Shown in pieces: positions 1 through 7,788 of a stretch of 32,189 nucleotides of DNA; positions within the stretch are counted from its first letter, which is position 1; each line of letters starts with the position of its first letter. The DNA lies in contig CAZHWO010000008.1 of the NCBI GenBank assembly GCA_964536075.1, positions 1-32,189 on the forward strand, written 5' to 3'. The stretch comes from JAAZHK01 sp964536075. Its GTDB lineage: Bacteria; Bacillota_I; Bacilli_A; RF39; UBA660. The notes under the pieces are model-generated. The model was not told the DNA's origin and searched no databases. It worked only from the letters and a program-made list of their open reading frames with translations. Position numbers and translations under genes: made by a program.

Positions 1-1183
1 AAAAATTTAATGAATTAATATTATTATTTCTAAAGGCATATTTTTCTATAGTTTCAACTGATGGGGGAATATTTAAAGAATTAATAATATTATTTTCAAA
101 AGCACTTTTTCCAATTATTGTTAAATGACTGTTTTCTGTTATTATTCCTTGGAAATTAACTGAAATTAGAATCCCGTTTTTAAATGCATTAGAGTTTATA
201 GTTTCAACTGATGGTGGAATTTTAATTGAGGTTAATTTAGTAAAAGAAAAGGCATTGTTTCCTATTAGCTTTAAAGTTGATGGTAATTCAACCTCAGATA
301 AATTAAAATCAAACATAAATGGTCCGTATTCAACTTTATCTTCATTATAACCTTCAATATTTATTATTCCTGTCGGTACAGTAATTTTTATTATACGTAA
401 ATAAGACTCAATAAGTGTTTTATTATCCTGATTGTAAGGTAAAAATAAAGCTGCTCCTATTTCTGTGATTTTTTTATCATCAACAATATTAGGTATTGTT
501 ACCTTATAGGCATTTTTGTTAGTATTGTTGATATTTTCATTATTAAATAGATATAAGTAATTTAAGCTAAAGTTATTCTCATTATAATAATTTTTATCAA
601 CTTTTATATTTGCACAATCTTCAATATTACCTTTAAATTTCAATAATGTGTATCCGCCACTATTATTTATTTCGGAAGAGATTTCCCAATCTTTACTACT
701 ACCAATAATTTGTTTATTATCGTTTTCGGCTTTATTACATTTTGCATTATTAATTTGAACATTGCTTATATTAACTTTTTCAATATTTATTGGCGATGAA
801 TCTATTTCCCCTATTCCATTTCCTTTTTCATCTACTAAACATATTGAATATATATATTTATCTTCGTTTTTGCTATACTCAATCATAATATAACTGCTAT
901 TATTTAATCTATTTCCAAAGGGTGATTGGTCTTTACTTTCAATAATTTTATCTAAATTATAGTAAACGGGAGATTCTTTGCTTAATAAAGTTGTTAAGTT
1001 GGAATTTTCTTTATCCTTTAATCTTTCAACAAGTTCTTTTGCTATAGATATATAATCGATTTTCTTATGATTTAGAATGGAATTTTTAATAATTGGTGTT
1101 ATTACTGATAATGCTACTGAGATTATGGTAATAACAGAGATTATCTCAATTAATGGAAAAGATTTAATATTAATTTTATGCAT
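1..1183 (-). CDS. Prepilin-like N-terminus fused to leucine-rich repeats (3' end cut by window edge)
   Basis: About 394 residues are readable before the window edge, with no stop reached. The ATG at 1183 follows AGGAGA at good spacing. Residues 8-33 carry a prepilin-like signal, KSFPLIEIISV followed by a hydrophobic helix. This resembles the class III consensus GFTLIE, but Ser replaces the usual Gly before the cleavage site and Pro follows Phe. A low-complexity Asn/Lys-rich middle has a few Cys. From about residue 250 there are BspA/LRR_5-type repeats such as LPSTLKLIGNNAF and IPPSVETI..NAF. The gene starts 17 bases after rpe with no terminator between, so it is probably the last gene of that operon. 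I infer a surface protein, possibly a minor pilin-like adhesin. No pilus assembly genes are in the window, and a plain N-terminal membrane anchor is the alternative. Confidence 0.8.
   Translation of the reverse strand, partial: MHKINIKSFPLIEIISVITIISVALSVITPIIKNSILNHKKIDYISIAKELVERLKDKENSNLTTLLSKESPVYYNLDKIIESKDQSPFGNRLNNSSYIMIEYSKNEDKYIYSICLVDEKGNGIGEIDSSPINIEKVNISNVQINNAKCNKAENDNKQIIGSSKDWEISSEINNSGGYTLLKFKGNIEDCANIKVDKNYYNENNFSLNYLYLFNNENINNTNKNAYKVTIPNIVDDKKITEIGAALFLPYNQDNKTLIESYLRIIKITVPTGIINIEGYNEDKVEYGPFMFDFNLSEVELPSTLKLIGNNAFSFTKLTSIKIPPSVETINSNAFKNGILISVNFQGIITENSHLTIIGKSAFENNIINSLNIPPSVETIEKYAFRNNNINSLNF
48..214 (-). repeat. Duplicated leucine-rich repeat unit in the LRR gene
   Basis: A 17-base identical stretch occurs at 48-64 and 198-214, exactly 150 bases (50 codons) apart, and encodes the PPSVETI segment twice. 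The similarity extends a few bases further. It marks the periodic LRR_5 units of the truncated surface protein. Confidence 0.7.
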
Positions 1184-1200
1184 TAGATATTCTCCTATTT

Positions 1201-1830
1201 TTATTTTCTTAGTTTATCTATTTGTTCCTGGTAATTACTACTGTTTAATATATATGTACCGGCTACTAGAATATCAGCTTTCTTAATGATCTCTTTGGTT
1301 TTATCATTAACTCCTCCATCAACACTTATTTCCACTTTTAATTGTTGTTTTTTAAGCTGATTCTTTAATTTAGTAATTCGCTTACCAATATTTTCATCCA
1401 TAATTTGGCCGCCTTTACCTGGGGTAACAGCCATTAATAAAACTAAGTCAATTTTATTCAAATAAGGGTATAATTTTTCGATATCTGTGTCCATTTTGAT
1501 AGATAAACCAGCTTTGATATGATGTTTATGAATATAATCAAGGGTATTTTCTAAATTAATGGTATTTTCTAAATGAATGGTTAAGTACGCTACATTTAAA
1601 GCCACATATTTTTGGGCATATTTTAAAGGATTTCTGACCATTAAATGAATATCTAATCGTTTAGAAAGGTTACTAGTTAGCTGTTTTATTTTTCGATAGG
1701 ACAAAGTCTTTCGTTTAACCCAATAACCATCCGTTATATCAACATGAAGATAATCAACATCGGTCTTATCTAATTTATATATATCATTTATTATATCTTT
1801 AGCTTCTAAAAAGGATGCTGATATTTTCAT
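1201..1830 (-). CDS. rpe: Ribulose-phosphate 3-epimerase family protein
   Basis: A 209-aa TIM-barrel epimerase of the family that interconverts ribulose-5-P and xylulose-5-P in the pentose phosphate pathway. The expected metal and catalytic residues are present: H29 and D31 in HVDITDG, H62 in HLMV, and D171 in VDGGVN. Two signatures deviate. The usual HVDxMDG has Thr for Met, and the usual VNPGFGGQ phosphate-side loop reads VTPGKGGQ. The protein is slightly shorter than typical Rpe (about 215-220 aa). It begins 3 bases after the rsgA stop, with AAAGGG in the rsgA end as ribosome site. The rsgA-rpe order is standard in Firmicutes, which supports Rpe. The loop changes leave room for a related sugar-phosphate epimerase. 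Confidence 0.85.
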   Translation of the reverse strand: MKISASFLEAKDIINDIYKLDKTDVDYLHVDITDGYWVKRKTLSYRKIKQLTSNLSKRLDIHLMVRNPLKYAQKYVALNVAYLTIHLENTINLENTLDYIHKHHIKAGLSIKMDTDIEKLYPYLNKIDLVLLMAVTPGKGGQIMDENIGKRITKLKNQLKKQQLKVEISVDGGVNDKTKEIIKKADILVAGTYILNSSNYQEQIDKLRK

Positions 1831-1833
1831 AAG

Positions 1834-2667
1834 TTACTTTCCCTTCTTTAAAATTAAATTCTTATAATTTTCATAGCGGCTTGTTAAGATATCGCCTTTA
1901 ATAACGCCCTGTTTTACTAAGCATTCAGTCTCATTAATATGCTGACAATTTTTATAGGGACACGGATATTTATTAAATTCTTTAAAGGCTTGTTTAATTT
2001 CTTCATCGGTTAAGCTAGCAAAATCTAAGGCTGAAAATCCTGGAGTATCTAAAACTTTACCTTGGTTTATTGCCATTAATTCCACATGTCTTGTTGTATG
2101 TTTTCCTCTTCCCAAAGCCATAGAAATTTCACCCGTTTTTAAATTTAAAGTTTTATCTAACTTGTTTAACAGGGTACTTTTACCAGCGCCAGTTTGTCCC
2201 GTGAAGACACTAACATGTCCTTTGATAATTTTTCTTAATTTATTTAATTTATTATTAGAGATTATCTGATAACCAATTTTATGATAATATTTAATAATTT
2301 TTTTTAAATGGCGTTTTTCTTTTTTATTTAACAAATCTAATTTTGTTAAACATATAATCGGTCTTACATGTTTATATTCCATAAGAACGATTAATTTATC
2401 TAGTAAATCCGTGGAAAAATCTGGATTTTTAGCACTAGTAATGATAATTCCCTGGTCAATATTAGCGACCATTGGCCTTATTAATTCGTTTTTTCTAGGC
2501 AATATTTCCTGGATAACCTTTTCTTCCGCATTAAAAACAACAAAGTCGCCTACTAAAGGTATTACTTTGTCATTTCTAAATTTTCCCCGGCATTTACATT
2601 CATATATTTGACCATTACTATTAACCGTAAAATTATCACTGATTATTTTTACTATTTGTCCTTCCAT
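1834..2667 (-). CDS. rsgA: Ribosome small-subunit maturation GTPase RsgA (CpgA)
   Basis: A 277-aa circularly permuted GTPase that acts in late 30S ribosome assembly. It has an N-terminal OB-fold segment, then the GTPase motifs in permuted order: G4 TKLD at 108-111, G1 GQTGAGKST at 157-165, and G3 DTPG at 207-210. The C-terminal zinc motif is C236-x4-C241-x-H243-x5-C249, as in the family. Length is somewhat short of the usual 290-300. The start is preceded by AGGAG five bases upstream, and the prkC stop lies 8 bases before. In B. subtilis CpgA is phosphorylated by PrkC, and the same adjacency is kept here. Confidence 0.96.
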   Translation of the reverse strand: MEGQIVKIISDNFTVNSNGQIYECKCRGKFRNDKVIPLVGDFVVFNAEEKVIQEILPRKNELIRPMVANIDQGIIITSAKNPDFSTDLLDKLIVLMEYKHVRPIICLTKLDLLNKKEKRHLKKIIKYYHKIGYQIISNNKLNKLRKIIKGHVSVFTGQTGAGKSTLLNKLDKTLNLKTGEISMALGRGKHTTRHVELMAINQGKVLDTPGFSALDFASLTDEEIKQAFKEFNKYPCPYKNCQHINETECLVKQGVIKGDILTSRYENYKNLILKKGK

Positions 2668-2675
2668 AGTTACTC

Positions 2676-4403
2676 CTAAGGATTTAGAGGATCTAAAGGA
2701 TCTTCTTTGGGGGCTTTGGCCACCACTATTTTTAAGTTAGCCCCAGCTACCACCGGAACTCCTTCAGCTCGTGATTGACTAATAATGGTCCCATCCGAAT
2801 AATTGGCTGTTTCTTTGTATTCAACGGTTAAATTGATACCGTATTTATCACAAAAAGCGGTAACATCATCAACCGACCATCCTTCTTCGACGAAATTCGG
2901 ATATTCAATTTCTAATTGAGCCACATATATTGTTATTTTATCGCCAGCTTTAACTTTAGTACCTTTTTCGATGGATTGATCAATAACGGTTTGTTCCTCA
3001 TATTTATCTTTATCTTCGGCAGATAATTCTTTTTCTTCAATTATAACAACTAATTTATGAACATTCTCAAGCAATGTTTTTACTTCAATATAATTTTTAC
3101 CAGTATAATCTTCAATGATATAAACATCAATACCAAGTGATTCATAAATCGTTATTTCAGTACCTTTTTTAACACTACGGCCAGAGGCTGGTGAAGTTTT
3201 AATAACTAATCCTTCTTCAACGGTCTCACTAGATTCTTTAACTGTATCAACAGTAACGGTAAAACCTTTATCCTCTAATCTTTCTTCGGCTTCAACAACA
3301 GTTAATCCTGAGACATCAGGGACTCTAATATCTGGTACTGCTGTTAACTTAGGAACAACAAAGAAGACCAATAATAAACCAATGATAAGAACGGTAAAAA
3401 TACCTGATATTATCCAAAGAACCACATTAGCTTTTTTCTCGCCTACTTCATATAAATTCTCATCATCTTTGGTTTCTTCTATGTCTTTTTCTCTATTTTT
3501 CTTATCAAGAACAATCGTTTTGGTTTCATCAAAGTCTTCTTCGAGATGAGGATAAATGTATTTAGGTTCATTAATGCGATTTTCATCTAAAGCGGTTAAT
3601 AAATCATCATGCATTTCTTTAGCATCATTATATCTATTTTTAGGATTTTTAGCGGTCGCTTTTAGAATAACATTTTCAATACTTTGGGGAATATCAGGAT
3701 TTTGTTTTCTAACACTTGGCAAGGTATCTCGCATATGCTTTAAAGCGATTTCCACGGCATTTTCCCCTTTAAAAGGTAAAGAACCAATCAATAATTCATA
3801 AAAGATAATACCAATAGAATAAATATCACTTTTAATTGTAGAACCTTTACCGGTTGCTTGTTCCGGAGGTAAATAATGAACAGTTCCCATAACGGAATTA
3901 GTTTGAGTTAATTGCGTACTATTTAAAGCCATGGCAATCCCAAAATCCGTTATTTTGACACCCCCATCTTCTTTTATCATGATGTTTTGAGGTTTTAAAT
4001 CACGATGAATTATATAACTATCATGCGCGCGGCTCATGCCATCCGTTATTTGCAAAATAATATCTCGGGCTTCACTAAGCGTTAGCGAACCACGTTTTTT
4101 AATTAATTGTTTTAGGGTTTTTCCCTCTATATACTCCATAACAATGTAGTAATTACCATTATCTTCACCAACATCATACATTTCAACAATATTGGGATGC
4201 GATAATCCAGAGGCTGACAAGGCTTCTCTTTGAAAGCGACGAACGAATTTTTCATCACTAGATAAATCTCCTCTTAGGACTTTAACCGCTACCAAACGAT
4301 CTAAAATAGTATCTTTGGCTAAATAAACATTAGCCATACCACCTTCGCCAATACTTCGAATGATTTCGTAACGATCATTGATTTTTTGCCCCTTTATAAT
4401 CAT
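2676..4403 (-). CDS. prkC: Membrane Ser/Thr kinase with PASTA domains, PrkC/StkP type
   Basis: A 575-aa eukaryotic-like kinase that senses muropeptides or lipid II and phosphorylates cell-wall, division and translation proteins. The cytoplasmic kinase domain (1-270) has the glycine loop GEGGMANVY (19-27), the ATP lysine K41, HRDLKPQN (133-140, D135) and DFG (153-155), so it looks active. The activation segment is rich in Ser/Thr (NSTQLTQTNS). An acidic linker leads to one membrane helix at about 327-350. Three PASTA repeats follow (about 358-422, 425-495 and 495-565), each ending in an ITIY/IKIVVA-like strand. The ATG overlaps the prpC stop as ATGA, indicating translational coupling with the opposing phosphatase. 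Confidence 0.97.
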   Translation of the reverse strand: MIIKGQKINDRYEIIRSIGEGGMANVYLAKDTILDRLVAVKVLRGDLSSDEKFVRRFQREALSASGLSHPNIVEMYDVGEDNGNYYIVMEYIEGKTLKQLIKKRGSLTLSEARDIILQITDGMSRAHDSYIIHRDLKPQNIMIKEDGGVKITDFGIAMALNSTQLTQTNSVMGTVHYLPPEQATGKGSTIKSDIYSIGIIFYELLIGSLPFKGENAVEIALKHMRDTLPSVRKQNPDIPQSIENVILKATAKNPKNRYNDAKEMHDDLLTALDENRINEPKYIYPHLEEDFDETKTIVLDKKNREKDIEETKDDENLYEVGEKKANVVLWIISGIFTVLIIGLLLVFFVVPKLTAVPDIRVPDVSGLTVVEAEERLEDKGFTVTVDTVKESSETVEEGLVIKTSPASGRSVKKGTEITIYESLGIDVYIIEDYTGKNYIEVKTLLENVHKLVVIIEEKELSAEDKDKYEEQTVIDQSIEKGTKVKAGDKITIYVAQLEIEYPNFVEEGWSVDDVTAFCDKYGINLTVEYKETANYSDGTIISQSRAEGVPVVAGANLKIVVAKAPKEDPLDPLNP

Positions 4404-5146
4404 TCTTCATCACCACTTTCGCTATATTCTAAATATGCAACCGAAATATTATCAGTACCACCACGATTATTGCTCTTTCTAATTAATTTAATAACTTTAT
4501 CTTCAATATCCAACTCACTATTTAAGACCTTTATGATCTGTTCTTCATCCAGCATATTGGTTAACCCATCACTACATAACATAATGGATTGAATACTTGT
4601 ATCGCAATCAAAAATATCTACTTCAATCGGATCATTAGCACCAAGGGCTTTCATTAAAACATTCTTTTTAGGATGATCTTTGGCTTCTTCTTCGGTTAAT
4701 TCGCCAGCTGATACTAGTAAGTTAACTAATGTATGATCATAAGTTACTTTCCTTAATTTGTCATCTTTTACAACAAAACCAGATGAATCACCAACATTAC
4801 CAAATAATATACAGTCTTTGGCGACAATAGCTAAAACCAAGGTTGTCCCCATACCTTTACTTTCTTCATGATCTTCGACATAACGAAAAATTAAGCTATT
4901 AATTTCATTAACACTATCACGAATCCATTCAATAGCTTGTTCTTTAGTCATATGGAGAAAGGTTTTATTAAAATGTTGACCTAAATAACTTATGGCAATA
5001 GATGACGCTACTTCACCAGCTGAATGACCACCCATTCCATCAGCAACCGCCATTAAAAAATCACCATCAAGACTTTTCGTAATAATAACACTATCTTCAT
5101 TATGGGTTCTTACTTTACCGGCATCGGTCAAATAAAAGCTCTTCAT
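4400..5146 (-). CDS. prpC: PP2C-type Ser/Thr protein phosphatase PrpC/Stp
   Basis: A 248-aa metal-dependent phosphatase that removes phosphates placed by PrkC. Motifs visible are D18 in THNED, the metal-binding DGMGGH (36-41), CSDGLTNML, and GGTDNIS near the end. An upstream in-frame ATG at 5179 exists. I chose the ATG at 5146 because AAGGAGGAAGC sits directly before it, and the protein then begins MKSFYLTDAG as usual for the family. This start overlaps the rlmN stop as ATGA, and the 3' end overlaps prkC as ATGA, so rlmN, prpC and prkC are chained by four-base overlaps. Standard in Firmicutes. Confidence 0.97.
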   Translation of the reverse strand: MKSFYLTDAGKVRTHNEDSVIITKSLDGDFLMAVADGMGGHSAGEVASSIAISYLGQHFNKTFLHMTKEQAIEWIRDSVNEINSLIFRYVEDHEESKGMGTTLVLAIVAKDCILFGNVGDSSGFVVKDDKLRKVTYDHTLVNLLVSAGELTEEEAKDHPKKNVLMKALGANDPIEVDIFDCDTSIQSIMLCSDGLTNMLDEEQIIKVLNSELDIEDKVIKLIRKSNNRGGTDNISVAYLEYSESGDEE

Positions 5147-6165
5147 GCTTCCTCCTTTTTGGATCTTAGCTGCCCACAAGCTGCGCTTATTTTGGATCCG
5201 TATTCCCGTCTAATTGTTACATTAATATTATTCTCTTTTAGTATACCATAAAATGTAAGAATTGTCTCTTTTTCACTACGTTTATATTGAATATTATTCG
5301 TTTCATTATAAGGAATTAAATTAACATAACAGTTAAGACCTTTTAATAAGTTAGCTAGTTCTAAGGCCTGTTCCTTTTGATCATTTATACCACTTAATAA
5401 TACATATTCAAAAGTTACTCTTCTATTAGTTTTATTAATATATTCTTGAACAACTTTCAATAATTCCTTTAAATTATAAGCTTTATTAATAGGCATAATT
5501 TTATTACGTAATTGATCATTGGGGGCATGTAAACTGATAGCTAAATTAACTTGGTAAGGTAAATGCATAAAAGCCTTAATTTGCGGAACAAGACCACAGG
5601 TTGATACCGTAATATGTCTAGAACCTAAAGCAATGCCTTTGGGATGATTAATGATCTCCAAAAACTTACAAAAATTAGCATAATTATCAAAAGGTTCCCC
5701 TATTCCCATAACAACAACATGGGAAATTCTTTGGTTAATTCTGGCTTCAACTTTTAGAATTTGTAGAACTAATTCGCTAGTCGTTAGATCCCTTTTTTTC
5801 TTTAATCGGCCACTTTCACAAAAAAGACATCCCATATTACAACCTACCTGAGTCGAAATACATAAACTATTACCATAATTATGATTCATTAAAACTGCTT
5901 CAATATAGTTATCATCAGATAGTTTAAATAGATATTTGGTAACATCTTTATCAATCTCTTCTTTGACAAGTAGCATGTCATCAAAGGAAAAATCCGCTTT
6001 TAATTTATTAATTATTTCCTTACTTATATTGGTTATGTCAGAAAAAGCATTAATACGTTTAACATATAACCATTCAAATAATTGTTGGGCGCGAAAAGCT
6101 TTTTCTTTAATAGCTAAAAAATAAGTGATAATCTCATCAAGAGTCAAGTTATAAATGCTTGTCAT
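5143..6165 (-). CDS. rlmN: 23S rRNA A2503 / tRNA A37 C2-methyltransferase RlmN
   Basis: A 340-aa radical-SAM enzyme that methylates carbon 2 of adenosine 2503 in 23S rRNA and of tRNA A37, affecting the peptidyl-transferase centre and proofreading. The iron-sulfur cluster motif C109-x3-C113-x2-C116 is intact. The two mechanistic cysteines are C102 (in LCISTQVGC) and C330 (in AACGQLR). E89 in YIEAV matches the conserved glutamate. Length and the RlmN-prpC-prkC neighbourhood argue for RlmN rather than the resistance enzyme Cfr. The start has AGGTGATGG just upstream. The gene follows a terminator and carries its own probable promoter. Confidence 0.95.
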   Translation of the reverse strand: MTSIYNLTLDEIITYFLAIKEKAFRAQQLFEWLYVKRINAFSDITNISKEIINKLKADFSFDDMLLVKEEIDKDVTKYLFKLSDDNYIEAVLMNHNYGNSLCISTQVGCNMGCLFCESGRLKKKRDLTTSELVLQILKVEARINQRISHVVVMGIGEPFDNYANFCKFLEIINHPKGIALGSRHITVSTCGLVPQIKAFMHLPYQVNLAISLHAPNDQLRNKIMPINKAYNLKELLKVVQEYINKTNRRVTFEYVLLSGINDQKEQALELANLLKGLNCYVNLIPYNETNNIQYKRSEKETILTFYGILKENNINVTIRREYGSKISAACGQLRSKKEEA

Positions 6166-6184
6166 TTTCCATCACCTACTATTA

Positions 6185-6193
6185 ATTATAACA
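6185..6193 (-). promoter_or_regulatory. Extended -10 promoter for the rlmN-prpC-prkC-rsgA-rpe unit
   Basis: On the minus strand TGT-TATAAT lies about 20 bases before the rlmN start and directly after the T-tract of the preceding terminator. No clear -35 hexamer is visible at 16-18 bases, so the call rests on the TGn extension, the perfect TATAAT and the position. Confidence 0.5.
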
Positions 6194-6220
6194 AAAAATA
6201 TGACTATTGCATCATATTTT
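6192..6220 (-). terminator. Terminator after the 205-aa membrane protein gene
   Basis: Stem of nine pairs (AAAATATGA, 6195-6203, with 6212-6220), loop of eight bases, followed on the minus strand by six T. The TAG stop of the 205-aa gene (6204-6206) lies in the loop. It would divide the priA-to-rpe cluster into two transcription units. Confidence 0.65.
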
Positions 6221-6821
6221 CCGTTATCATATTAAATTGATCATAAACTATACTTATTTTTACTTGATAATTTCCGTTATATATTTCTGAAAAATAATTA
6301 TCTAAGGTTAACACTATTTGAAGTGAGGTATTACTAATAGCATTAACGATAATGTCATTTAAACTTTCTGAAAGTAAGATTATATTAATATCTTTATTGG
6401 CTATTTGATAAGTTTGAGTGATGATATTAGTATTTAAGTCACTATTTTTTAAATATTGCTCCTCAGTTAGTTTTTTTAGGTTAGTTAAATTAGTAAAATT
6501 ATAATAAGGCGTAATCGCATCAATATTGGTGATAGAAACTTCATTTTTATTATAGGTTTCTTTAAATAAGTCCCCATATTTATAACCATCTACTTGGTAA
6601 TTATCACCATTTATGGAGAAAGAATAGGTATAATGATAGTTATTATGAACAAGAGGAGCATATATATCTGTTTCTTCGGAATCAGAATTTTGCTTAGTAT
6701 AATTATGACTATTATTATTAATATTAGCTGTTAAACCGATGGTGATAATGAAAAATAGTACAAAAAGGATTAGAAAAAGCCCTGATCTTAATCGTTGACT
6801 GTTTTTAAGTTTCTCGAACAT
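6204..6821 (-). CDS. Single-pass membrane protein of unknown function in the rsmB position
   Basis: A 205-aa protein I do not recognise. A short basic N-terminus (MFEKLKNSQRLRSG) is followed by one hydrophobic helix at about 15-34. The remaining roughly 170 residues are polar, rich in Asn, Tyr, Thr and Ser, have no Cys, and are predicted to be outside the cell. There is no lipobox and no catalytic motif I can see. AGGAGG lies five bases before the ATG, and the fmt stop is 9 bases upstream, so it is cotranscribed with priA and fmt. In many Firmicutes the gene between fmt and rlmN is rsmB (sun). This protein is unrelated to that methyltransferase. Confidence 0.85.
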   Translation of the reverse strand: MFEKLKNSQRLRSGLFLILFVLFFIITIGLTANINNNSHNYTKQNSDSEETDIYAPLVHNNYHYTYSFSINGDNYQVDGYKYGDLFKETYNKNEVSITNIDAITPYYNFTNLTNLKKLTEEQYLKNSDLNTNIITQTYQIANKDINIILLSESLNDIIVNAISNTSLQIVLTLDNYFSEIYNGNYQVKISIVYDQFNMITENMMQ

Positions 6822-6830
6822 AAGAACCTC

Positions 6831-7769
6831 CTAAATAAGTTTTTTATTTAATAACATTTCTTTGTTTATCCCATTTAGATAATCTTGGACAGTTGTTTTT
6901 TTCTTTCCCTCTAATTGAATTTCCGTAATTATTATTTCCCCATCAAGCGTTTCTATACCTATACCATCTTTATAAATATAGGTAATTGTTCCTGGTTCTG
7001 TTTTGGGATGATGGGAAAGATTCTTTCTCGCCTGATATATTTTTAGGTGTTTTCCATCAAGAATAGTGTAGGCTCCCGGGAAAGGATTTAATCCTCTAAT
7101 TTGGTTATATACGTTGTTAGTGGAAGTATTAAATCTAAGATGTTCATCTTCTCTTTTGATATTGTAGGCATAAGTTACTTGAGAGGAATCTTGTTTTGTT
7201 CGTTGGTTAGTGCCATCAATAATACTCGGTAGCGTTTTCATTAGTAATTGGCTACCCAACATGGATAATTTATCATGAAGGGTTTCAACATTATCATTTT
7301 CTTCTATCGGCATAACTTCTTGGCTAATTATGTCTCCGCTATCCATACCCTCATCCATATACATAATGGTGATACCCGTTTCGGTATAACCATCAATAAG
7401 AGCATGATGAATAGGGGCTCCCCCACGTAAATTAGGTAATAAAGAAGCATGCACATTAATACAACCATAGGGAGGATTAACTAATATTTCTTTAGGAATA
7501 ATCTGACCATAAGCACAAGTAATAATAATATCCGGCTTTAAATCAATAATTTCTTGATAAGCTATTCTAATTTTGATGGGTTGCAAGACTTTTATATTAT
7601 GTTTAATCGCCACTTCCTTAATTGGAGAAAAGCTTAGCTTCTGATGGCGCCCCACTTCTTTATCAGGCTGAGTTACCACCGCAATAACACGAGTATTAGC
7701 TATTAAACTTTCTAAAACAGGCACCGCAAAATCGGGTGTACCCATAAAAACAACTTTAAGATCTTTCAT
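6831..7769 (-). CDS. fmt: Methionyl-tRNA formyltransferase
   Basis: A 312-aa enzyme that formylates Met-tRNA(fMet) using 10-formyl-THF to make the initiator tRNA. The N-terminal Rossmann domain opens with VVFMGTPDFAVPVLESL. The formyl-transfer triad matches the E. coli residues: N105 and H107 in INVHASLLP, and D143 in MDEGMDSGD. RGGAPIHHAL (115-124) is the usual substrate loop. The C-terminal OB-like tRNA-binding domain covers about 205-305. The start has AGAGGATG upstream and lies 19 bases after the priA stop. The peptide deformylase gene def, often placed between priA and fmt, is absent here. Confidence 0.97.
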   Translation of the reverse strand: MKDLKVVFMGTPDFAVPVLESLIANTRVIAVVTQPDKEVGRHQKLSFSPIKEVAIKHNIKVLQPIKIRIAYQEIIDLKPDIIITCAYGQIIPKEILVNPPYGCINVHASLLPNLRGGAPIHHALIDGYTETGITIMYMDEGMDSGDIISQEVMPIEENDNVETLHDKLSMLGSQLLMKTLPSIIDGTNQRTKQDSSQVTYAYNIKREDEHLRFNTSTNNVYNQIRGLNPFPGAYTILDGKHLKIYQARKNLSHHPKTEPGTITYIYKDGIGIETLDGEIIITEIQLEGKKKTTVQDYLNGINKEMLLNKKLI

Positions 7770-7788
7770 TTTATCATCCTCTTCTTAA

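Noticed and set aside
1077..1286. A plus-strand 69-aa frame opposite the LRR gene start and the rpe end.
   Set aside because: It is antisense to two well-supported genes, has no ribosome site and encodes no recognisable pattern. The same holds for other plus-strand frames opposite priA, prkC, ctpA and leuS.
4400..5145. Possibility that TGA encodes Trp (Mollicutes code), given the low GC.
   Set aside because: prpC and rlmN end naturally at TGA at family-typical positions, and Trp residues in leuS and priA are read correctly with TGG.
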